A program made the position numbers and the translations under genes. From Leptidea sinapis (Eukaryota > Arthropoda > Insecta > Lepidoptera > Pieridae), in NCBI RefSeq assembly GCF_905404315.1, contig NC_066301.1, positions 4,526,001 to 4,590,000 of the forward strand: a stretch of DNA of 64,000 nt. The letters are read 5' to 3'. Of the stretch, positions 46,598-58,500 are shown in pieces (the first letter of the stretch is position 1; each line of letters opens with the position of its first letter). The notes beneath the pieces were generated by a model. The model worked only from the letters and a program-made list of their open reading frames with translations, made no database searches and was not told the DNA's origin.

Positions 46598-49500
46598 TAT
46601 CTTAATATGTATAAATTACGTGACACGTTGTTTGTCCACGATGGACTCCTGAACTAATTAACGGATTTTAATAGGGATTGCTTCATGGAGTGCAGTTAGG
46701 TCCACCTTGAGAGATAGGATAGTTATTATTTCGATTTGGGACCCATAATTATTTTTATATATAATATTATTGACGCATGGTATGACGGTTCTGCTGTGAA
46801 ACAATTTCATTATTCCACAACAAGTTACGAAATCATTCGTGATGTTATGAAATATTGTTCACAAATCCATTAAAAACAGTATATTATTTATTATGTACAG
46901 AACAACGTCTGTCGGTACAGCTAGTTATATATATATTTATCTACACCCATGCTTTAAATCCTCTATTAAAGATTCTGAACAGTTAGCTTATTGCCAACAT
47001 TAAAACACCCAATGTTCTAATAACCATTACATCATGCAAACGAGTGTTGTAATGTTGTACTGAATTTCATAACAAACACCTATGTTATTTTTTCTATCCC
47101 TTCATGCGCAAAGAGTTTCAACAGACAGCCACATTCTTATTACTCGATGCGAGGTATCTATATGAATTTCAAAAAAGAACATTTTCGTTTACGCGCGTTC
47201 CACGAAGTAGCGCGCCGTAAAAAAGTAGGTTATTCGGATCCCCGCCATTTTTATTGTTTTGTTTACAAAAAATGAGCGATTCATTTTAAACGCTGTAAAA
47301 CAGCAAAATATTCTGGTGAATTTTAATAATTACACTATAAAAAATGTGAATTACTACTAAAATAAATAATTATTTGATTAATACTTAGTTTATTAGTATA
47401 TAATCAGTAATAGATGATATTAGGTTACTACTAGGACTGGCTGTTTTAATTTTAACAGTGAGCTAACTTTTTCAGAATAATATTATGGGTATAATGATGT
47501 AATGGTTATAAGGACATAAGGTGCTTTTAATGTTTGCAATAAGCTAATTGTTTCAGAATCTTTAATAGAGTATTTAAAGAATGGGTGTCGATAAAAAAAT
47601 GTATCACTATGTGGTAATCTGTTGGCTCGGTTTGTATGTCCTTTTATAGCTCAAGACTTGACTTGTATTGATGAAAATTTGTTTAGGTAGTTTGAGCTGA
47701 AGTTTTATGTTTATTTTGCGTTAATTGTGGATTATTCGCAGTGATAACGTGAACAAGAAGAAATTATTTAAATGTTTAATCAGAAATAGTATTATGCAGG
47801 TATCCAGAATAATTCTGACTCTTTCCTCTATAAATTATGACGCCACGCCCGCATAAAATAACAATACTTATTGATTACCAATTTCAATGTGAAGCATGCA
47901 AGGAAAATATTGTTCCTAAAGAGTTAATCCAGACTAATTTTGTAATACTACCACAGCTGTTATAAACTTAGAGTATAAAGCAACCTGGAAATGCCCATAG
48001 TTCAGTTCCAAGTGCATAGGGTTGTCCCTTACACACCTGTGCGTTCACACCTAGTGACAAGGCTTGAGAAATCCGTACTAGACGTAATAAATATTTATTC
48101 AAAATATATTGCGCAGTTTAGATTAGCATTTAGCTGAGCTACGATCATAAAAAGAATCAATATTCTTCTTTGCAAAGGAATATGATATCCTAAAAACGCA
48201 ACTCAAGTCAAAATAAGTACCGTATATTCCCTGGAAATGGTAAATTCGACTCTAAAAGCAACTGTCTCTGACCTTTTTGATATTTGCTTCAGTAGAAACA
48301 TAATCGTGAAACAAATATTGGAATAGTGGTTTACCACCAAATAATCAGAAATCCTTGTAAATGTCTAAGCTAAATTTTTTTAAGTTATTTTCTGCCCTAT
48401 TTCATCCGACATCTATAAGATCTCGTATCGGAAAGCTAGACCCCCATATCCCATCCAGTACCCCACCTCGTTCTACACTTCTGTAACTAGTATAGCAGCA
48501 CAAAGCATCGTGATTTATTATAGTCATTGCTGCAGTAGCTAACTAAAATAAAAATAAAGAACGGAATAAACTTGTTACCGGTTCGAGCCCTGTATCCGTT
48601 AATTAAATTTCTGAACACCTCTCACCATACTGCAAGAACCTCCACTCGGAGACTTGAATGTGTGTGAGGATTATGCTATGTGCTTTTACAATATGATCCC
48701 ATAAAATGTACAAAACAAATGTGTTACGAAATTTAAAGGAATTGTAAAAGGTTACTATAGCATAAACGATTTTCTTAATGATACCACAGACTGGGATTGA
48801 AGCGGACACCCTCTGGCTCTTTAAATATAAATGTTTATTGTACGATATTACATTGTCATCCATTTTGTTATAAAAAAAAGCTCGCTGAGTTTCTCGCGCA
48901 CGTTCTTCTCAGGTCTGACGCAGTCTATTTTGAACGGGTGGTGGTTTTGAATAAAAATATTTGATTTTGAAATTTGAATTAAAAATGATCCGTTTTCATC
49001 AGAAAGTCATGAATTTTGATGAAAGGACGTCAGGCCCCCGTATGTTCAGATTGTATTAGTGTGGTTGGAAGGCTACTCAAGATCAAATAAAAAAAACCGT
49101 TAACCTATTTGATCATATTACAGAGAGCAACTTAGGCTACGTTAATTTTAGGAAATCAATTTAGTTTAGGCGATAAAGAAAGTCCATCAACACAAATGCA
49201 GCAATGCAACTGCTTTAATTTCAGCTGTTTTAAAAAATGGTTGCTCAATTAAATTGTGTATTTCAGAATACGTTCATATTTTTTATTTAAACTCGAATTC
49301 CGTCTAGATGTCCCAGAGAAGGTATTGATAGCTTTACACAACAGGATTAAATGATTGCTAGAGAATGCAGACATATTATCTAAAAATGACCTTTTAGGTC
49401 TCGGATATTTGATCCGAAGTACGTAGTTTACTTTGACTTTTTCGGACGTTACATATCTTGTATAAAATGTTTATAAATGATATGTCCTTAGGTGTAATTT

Positions 49501-52500
49501 CCGCTAATTATCTTAAAATCACTTCGACGCGTGTCTCGTCTGTATATGATGCATATTCATGAGCTGTTGACCCGCCAAATGCTCGACCGACGAGAGTGAA
49601 ATTTTATTTGTCATTTTCGAAGTAATTTTGTGAAACTACCGCAACCAACACCAAAATAAATTTTCATTATATTTGTGGTTCACAGGTTCCTTGCCCTTGC
49701 GGAATATGTTTATCAAATATTTATTCTATCCGGAAAATTAATAATATACTCCGAAAGAAATATTGTTATTCACCGGTCTGTCCGAGTAGTTATTGTGAAT
49801 CACAAAATATGAATCATCGGTGTGAGCGTACTTAATGGCGGGCATTCTATAGATAACCCACTTATTTTATCAGTCCGACACCATTTCAATACTTGCAGTT
49901 TACCTATGACTTTGTATAAAGTTTTCCATAATACTTCGAATCCTTTATTGACATATTATATGAAAAGAAAAACACTCATGATTATATCCACACTCACCCC
50001 AAACACATACACACACCCTCCCACACACAAACACATACACTCACACGCATAAACAAATATGCGTCTTTTTCTTTGTCATTATATTAAGTAGTTTATGAAT
50101 TTTGCTTTGCGTAAATTATATTGCTGGCCAATGTTTTGTAATATGGTTTGTTAAAAAATTATGTAATGTGCTGTAGATTTTATGAAATACATCTTATATA
50201 TGAAATTCTCGTGTCACAATGTTAGTTACCTTACTCCTCCGAAACGACTTTACTGATTTTTACCAAATTTTATATGCATACTCAGTAGGTCTGTGAATCG
50301 ACTACTATCTATTTTTTCATCCCCATAAATGTTAAGGTCCACCCTTTTTTTTTGGACGTAATTTTTTTTTTTATGATACAACATCAAAAAATACATACAA
50401 CCCTAAATTTTCAACCCTCTTCGATCAACGCCTATTTTTGTATCGCGATTTTTATATTATTCTGTTCCATCAACAAATCCGCTATAGGGTTGCAAGATGG
50501 CAATGGATCAATACTTACAATAATTGTAGTACGATAAATTTGGTAGGTCTGAGAATCGGTTGCATCTACTTTTTACACCCCATAATTTTTTTTTATTACT
50601 TTATATGGCAATACAACGTTTGCTTGGGTCAGCTCGTTATAAATAAATTAATATTCCCCGCATCATGTTAGCGGTAGTTTCTTCCCATAACATTGATAAT
50701 AGATCATAATGGTATATTATACAACGAACTTATAATTTGTCCATTTTAATAATATTTTTTTGACAGATCGACGACTAACTAGTTATAGTGATATCCTGAA
50801 TGACGTAATAATCGGTATTGCGTCATAAGGCGTAGTAATGAACAGCAGTGGGGCAGAAATTCAATTGTTTTTATCCTCAAAGTGTATCCTTCATTAATAG
50901 AATAGTGACTTTTTTTGAACAGAAGCTTTTAACTTATGAATTTATTAATATTTTTTACGGCTTTAAGTATTCTGATAACTTATTGTAAATTTTTATTCAC
51001 ATTGGGTAATGACCTGAACTGTACTAATTTAGATTTAGTTTGAATTAGATTATTTTGCCGCGGAACGCGTGTTTTTTTTTTGAGTAAAAATTTTAGTTTT
51101 CTTTTACAAATTACATAGATATTGTCCTATAGCATATCCCTGAGGTTATGAGCTAACAGTTATAAAATGAACTTATTTAAATTTTACCCATCTATTGAAA
51201 CAATAATTAAACGTTAAAAATTAAACCGCTTTAAATGGAATTTGTGAACATTTAGAAATGACCACTTATGAGTTATTAGTGGGTGAGCATCATCGTGTTC
51301 AATAATTAACTAATTAATTTCTCATTAACACCGCTGTCGAATCAGTTCTATTTTACATTAGTTTGGTACTGATCTGTGGAACAAACCTATAGTGTGTTGT
51401 GATGTTATTTAATATTTATTATAATTAGGTTATTTTATACAATTTAATTGGCAGTATTCTATTTTATTCTAATACTATTTGTATATGTAACTTCATAGTA
51501 TTTGATACGATAATGCTTCCTGTTACAATTCTGTTTTGATTTGTTTTTTTTATAATCACCAAATGATCGCGCGTCATTCGGCCTTATCACCGATAAGATT
51601 GTGTTCATCGATCCCGTATTGACGCATTCGTATCTTTCAATAGTGCGCATCGCTTGTGTCAAATTGCTTTGTTTTAATTACAAGATGGATGCACCCGTTT
51701 GCTTGGAGTTGGAGCCACGCTTTCGACGTAAGTTGACAAATCTTTGCGCTTTGCATCGCACGCTATTTTGATTTAGTGAATCTACGAAATGCTCGAAAAG
51801 TGCGCCAATGAGAAAATTTTACAAGAAACTAGTTGGCTACTTATTTAAACCAAAAAGTATCGTAATTGTAGGAAAATTAACAAATTAATTTGGTGCTGCA
51901 TCCAATATTCAATATAATACAAATAACCTTTTATTTCTGATACTCTAATATTTTACATTATCTTATTAATATTATTTATTTTGTAACTTTGACATCGGTA
52001 GCATTAGTGTCAGTTTTCTCCTGGCAAAGACCTCCCCAACATCTGCTTCAGCCAATATAAGAATCATAATTGGTATTTGTATATAGGCGACCTGTATAGC
52101 CGAGTGTTTAGCGATCCTACCTACTAAGCTAGAGGTCCCGGGGTCGAATCCCGGTAGGTGCAAGCATTTATATGATGAATATGGATGATGATATGAGCAG
52201 TATTCATTGTTATGCAGACAGACAGCACAGGGTATGCGTGCCAACATGTCCCGGGATAGCGTCTAGAGACTATGCTTTGGAAAGTCTAGAATGGGGCCGA
52301 CAAAATTTAGTCCAAGTCAACCCCACGAAGACACAAGATTACCGTTTACGGCTAAAAAGTTGCCTCACTACTCCCATCCCGTGAGTCTCTTGCCCGTTTG
52401 CCTCCTCTTATATAAAAGAAAAATCCTACAATCCACTACCTCTACATCCTCTCTCTCCGTATCAAAGTAATCGATAAATTCTCATATTATTTGCATATCC

Positions 52501-55500
52501 TCTTTCACTTCACTTCTATATTTATATCTTATCAATTTTCTATGTTGTTCATTCATTCATACACTCACGCCTTGTTCCCGTCGGGGTAGGCAGAGACAAT
52601 AGAATGCCACTTGCTTCCATACTTACAAACCTCACGCGCTTCCACGTTCTACATTCATTACTCTTTTCATACATGCTCGCCGGTTGCGGGTGCTCCGGAC
52701 TTTTCCTTTTCTCAAAACTTCCCCAATTTGGTCGACAAATGTTCTACGAGGTCTCCCCCGACCGACTTGCCCACACTCACTTGCCTTATATATTTGATGA
52801 GTCATTGTTTCTTCACTCATTCGCTCCACGTGTCCAAACCATTTCAGCATTCCTTTTTCAGTCCTTGTCACAACATCCTCTTTCAAACCACAGCGCGCTC
52901 GTATTACCGCATTCGAAATATTCTATATTGTTCATTCCTATTTTTATTGTAATTTTTCAACCCTTTCGTATTTTATCAGCTAACATATTCTATTCTGTTT
53001 CTTTTGTTCAACAATGTTTTTATTTTTAACAATCGCTATATAATGTTCTCTTCAGTTATGTTCTTGTTGCTATGTCACGACGACGCCAGCACCAAATCAG
53101 CGCCTTCTTCGCCGTACAAGGTTACGAGCACAATTGTGATGCCGTTCAGATTTTTAGGTTCAATCAATGATCCTGAGCAGCACTGCAACGTAATCCTCAG
53201 AGCAATATAGCTTACCAGCAGGCGAACATATTGCACGTAACATCACTATTTCTCATGAAAATGCTTCAAACAGTAATTTAAACAGACCATCGCAGACGCC
53301 GCCAAAATATTCCGAATTTGAATTTAAATCTACGAATATTCATTACTACGCTAATAAATAGTTGGCAGTTTTATCTGCACAATACCGCAATTCCAAATTT
53401 GAATTTAGATTTTCCAGGTTTTATTAAATATACCTGTAGAGATTATTTTAAATGATTGTTTGTCCGAATTTCTGAAGTTATTCACCCTTTTTTGTATAAA
53501 TTACTGATGTACTTTTTGTTTTGTACAAAACGTTTAACAACCTAATTTGTTATAACCACAATTTACTGGCTTTATTATTATTTTTTCTTTAATGTAGAAA
53601 CAAACCTTAAACTCAATCAAATGGAAGATTCAGAGATAATTGATTGTCTTTGATGAAATTGTATTAATGGTCTTATGATTTGTTATAATTTTCCAACTTT
53701 TGTGAAACAAATACTTGAGAATAATTGTCACTTAAAACCTGCACAAAAGAAAGCTTGTTAAACGAATAATTAAACTAAATTGGTGTTTTCGCTTCTGCTA
53801 AAATATACAATAGAAATGCTAATGTCTATGTCTCAGCAATAAAGATATTTTGAAACCAATGACGTTCTATACATACAGACAAATCACGTCATATAAAAAC
53901 ATAACCGAAATATGGAACGTGCCACAAATAACACCATAATAAGCTTCGACTACCGCATTTACTCCAGTTTTTTAAAATATTCTTGGTCAATAACCAGCAA
54001 TGTAAAACATTTATTTAGTTCAGGTTTGATTCGGACGGTGATATTCGACACACCACTAAGGAGAAAAGTGTGCTTATCTATTTATTTAAAACATACATAC
54101 ATTTATTTAAAACTTACATTGTCTTAAAGCACACTTTTGCCGTTCCGCTATCATACATTATCTATCATCATAGAGTTTCTTGCGCTGCTCCTTCTCTCTC
54201 AGAGCGCCATTTGTTTCCGCAGCGGTAGTAGTATCTAGTATAATCAAATTCAAATTCAAAAACACTTTATTCATGTAGGTCACGGATATGACACTTATGA
54301 ATGTCAAAAAAAAATAAAAATATTGTTTCTTATTGAATTTACCGCTACTTCGTAAAGGGTTGAGCTAATGAGAAGAAGTAGCAAGAAACTCATTGCCACT
54401 CTTTTAAGTCAAGATTTACATTGTCATTGTTTTACAAATCATTTCAATCACAGTATAGAGACGCAACAAAAATACTCAAATGTCAAAAACTGAAAGGCTT
54501 ACACGAGTAAGTCAAAAAAAGAAAATAAAGTAAATTAATACTTATAAACATCACGCAGACCTCCCGGTAACAAGATCATCCAGCCACCACTATTAGAAAT
54601 GACGACAAAAAGAATAATTCTAAAGGAATTAATTTTAAGAAAATGCCATTTATGACTTTTACTGCGAATGATATGTCCATGTGTATATTTAACGTCATTG
54701 TTTGAAACGGATAAAATATATAACCGAAATGTGTTCATTTCTTTTGTGAAGTGTTGTTGCTTGAACCGTCCTTGCTTCAAGGTCTATCGATAGTCAAAAT
54801 CACATCAAACAGTTTTTTTTTAAGTTTAGTTAATACATCAACGAGTCACATCTGCTTCATAATCACGAGATAATGTCACTGTTGTGTTAACATTGTACGA
54901 AGCGCGCCAAACTTTTATCTGTGCACTACGAAGTTATTGTGTTTAGTAAACAAACGGTTACATTTGTGGCTCGGTACAAGAAGCAGTTCAAATTTTTAAT
55001 AAATTTTATTACCACATTATTTATGTTGTCCTGAACGGAGAGACTTTGTATCTGTTAAAAGTGATAGAAAATGTGTGAATCAACATCAAATTACTTTATC
55101 TGATAGTATGATCAATGAAGGTTTCGAGTATAGCCGTAAGTAGTTTGTATTTATTTAGGATATGCATGGAAGAGTGAGACAGAGCAGGTCGTTCAGCTGG
55201 TGGTAATTGATACTGCCGCTCAGGATTCTTGAAAAACCCAAAAATTCTGAGTGGCACAAGTTGCGGCAAGAGCGGCGTTAAGTCTCATTTGCCCAGTAAT
55301 TTCACTAGCTACGGCGCCCTTCAGACCAAAACACAGTAATACTTACACATTACTGCTTCACGGCAGAAAAGGCGCCGTTGTGGTACCCATAATCTAGCCG
55401 GCATCCTGTGCACAGGAGCCTCCCACTGGTGAAGGAAGATAAGTCGCCGTGGAAATCAAACAGGCAATCAAAATGTTTGTAAAAATACTTCTTTTTGGGT

Positions 55501-58500
55501 GGACTGTTTATTTGTGCAGTAGACCAATCTTGATTCTCGGTATTTTATATACCTATTATCAATTCTATAATATATATCTCTAACATACAAACGTCAATTA
55601 ATGCGCAAATTACATTCTTTTTCGCTGCCAACTGTACCTAATCAAAAATGACCCTCACCGACTCCTTTCATGAATGAAGTTTTTTTTTTTTATGGAAAAG
55701 GAGGACAAACGAGTATTTGTTTTTGGTTGTTTCTGGTCAATTTCCCGGGGAGCCACTCACAGAGTACTTACTGAATTAGTGCCCCTTCTGATGCCTTTGA
55801 TGAGAAGAGGAACCCATGTCTGTTATCAGTGTAACATCATTAGACACAGGGAAAAACTAATTGCCAATGTTCTAATTCCAATATGGACACACTTTTATAC
55901 AAATATATCTTGCCCCAAATTAGGCGTAGCCTGTATTATTGCAAAACAACGATATATTTTCTAGTAAATATACTTACTTTAACATAAATAGATACGTATA
56001 AACACTTATGACTCGGAAACAAACATCCATATTGTTCATATAAATGCTTGCACCTACCGGGATTCGAACCCGTTTGGCATTAAGATATTCATTACTGTAA
56101 TTGTTTTCTCAAGACTGTTGTAAATATGTGGGTGGAGTCACCTGCGTTACATCCTGATCCCAAAGCAGGAGCGAATTGTCTGCTCCTCCGCCTGAGAAAA
56201 ACACCAATTATTCAAGCACTGTTTGGCTTCTCATTGGGATTGGTTCAAATGTGATGTTCCATTATTCTGTCGTGTACTCTCGCAAGTTTTAGGGATATCT
56301 TAAATAATATAGATATTAGATATAAAACATATATAAATTTACTGCTGTTATTTTTTTTTTATTTGTACAAAATACCATAAATAAACTTTTACCAGTGGGA
56401 GGCTCCTTTGCACAGGATGCCGGCTAGATTATGGGTACCACAACGTTGCCTATTTCTGCCGTGAAGCAGTAATGTGTAAGAATTATTGTGTTTCGGTCTG
56501 AGGGCGCCATAGCTAGTGAAATTACTGGTTAATGAGACTTAACATCTTATGTCTTAAGGTGACGAGCGCAGTTGTAGTGCCGCTCAGAAGTTTTGGGTCT
56601 TTCAAGAATCCCGTCACATTTTTAATACTTAGTTTTAAGATTGTTATCATAATCGTTGGTGTCTCGTTGTTAGGAAATATTGTAATAAATATAAGAATAA
56701 AGTATTTTGTTGTAGTTTCCGCATTTTTCCGGCAGTAGTCAGTATAGTTATTATGTCGACGAGTCAACACAAAGTAAGCCAACGCCACGTGCTTATATAA
56801 ATAATGTTATCATATTGAGTGTCGCATTGCAGGATTTTTAAATCTTATCACTAGTGTATTTATATTTGTTTAGCTTACACAATGAAATTCTGCATTACAA
56901 AGTGAACACTGAGACCAAATTATTATAATTTCCTTTTTTAAAACTTGAAATTAACCATTTTATATTCAGTTTTATTTTTATATACTTTTATGAATGAATG
57001 AGAGGAGAATACATACTTAAATATAATGGCCCGATGGGTGTGGCTCGCAGATTGAGTTACATAATATTATCAAACAAGTTGTTAAAAATAGTATTCAACT
57101 CATACAAAATAAGAGGAATGTAACGCCTTGCCCTAATTCATAATAGTCTGCTAACTTAAAGCATTGCTAATTCTCACTCTGTCTTCTTATATTGACCTAA
57201 GTCAGAATGGGAAAAAACACTCCTAAGCGGCTGTTTAAAGTTAGTGGACCATTATGAATAAGGGGGTTACTCTTTTCAACAGTAAGGTTTTCAAATTTTT
57301 GCTATATTATTATTATAATGTATGTAGGGCACTTATCTTTGAAAAATAAGATATACATTAATTCTACTTGTGTGATAATTGTTCACATCGGACGAAGAGT
57401 TTGTTCCAAAAACCGTATGTGTTTGTATAAGATAAGAGTAAAATGTTATATTAAGGAAATAAACAAGGAAGTGTTGAAATTATTTCAATGAGAATTTTCA
57501 GTGTAACCTAGATAATGTTTATGGTATTGAGGGAATATGTAGTTCGTACTGTAGTGAAGCCGCCCCGAACACATTATAGGACGCAACTTGAAGAGACGCA
57601 CTTCGACATACATATTCAATCAATGTTTCAATGTTTTATAAGCTGCCAGTAATTGTCACCGCGGTAATAATATAACTCCATGCGGAAAGGTAACTCCTTG
57701 ACTTCTTGTGTTTTGAGAGTTTTTAATACAGTATCTCAATACACACAAAGACATGTTGTAAACAAAACACCGCAATCAAATGCGTGCTAATGCTACAAAC
57801 GCTTTGAGTAGATACAAAATGTACTCAGTGGAAAACACTTAGTTGACTAAAGCTAGCTACAACTCCTGTTATGGCTGATTTACACGTATTAAGTTGCCAA
57901 GTCTTAACTAAATTTCAAGCGACTTAATTTTAAGTAACCGTTTACACGTGAAAATACTAAATAACTAGTTAAACTCATTTATTCGCTCAAGATATGTAAT
58001 ATGTTGATCTAATTCTCTTTATTTTTGCTTCAACTTCTTTAACACCAAAATTTGCAATTGCCATGGCTGACGCTATAGCGGCAAGACGATGTTGTTTTGC
58101 TCGCCTATTTCTATAATTTAAGCTTTTAATATTCCATAAACAATCGTCCTTTATGTATTCTTCAATGAACTTTATTGTCGTGTTTTCCGTCCGCTTCGAC
58201 ATTTTCGAAAGATTTTTATTTATAAATTAAGTAGGAACTACGTTGCAATCACTCCGCCAGCTTATGCTTTTCTCTTAAATTTAACTAAATTTTGCCTGTC
58301 CAAACGTGTCAATTGATTAGCCACGCCCACCAACTTAACCGAAAAATAGACAAAATTCTATTCTACCTTGTTTACTTGCAACTAAATTTGAACTTGCAAC
58401 TTCTTACTAAATTCACTGTTTACACGGGTTAAGTCACTTAAAATTAAGTTAAAATTTAGTAAATTTTTAGTCAACTTGATACGTGTAAATCAGCCTTTAT

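Noticed and set aside
46085..46652. Long overlapping ORFs on both strands (up to 153 codons)
   Set aside because: They are frame shadows of the GC-rich GDAP2 exon 5 and its flanking microsatellites; splice sites and homology fix the real frame.
52604..53029. 141-codon + strand ORF
   Set aside because: It lies antisense to a LINE C-terminal fragment that carries recognisable motifs on the - strand.
254..56073. Perfect-looking tRNA B-boxes (GGTTCGAATCC) at several places
   Set aside because: Each sits in a repeated SINE head, a Helitron insert or family I; none has a full cloverleaf, so no tRNA gene is called.
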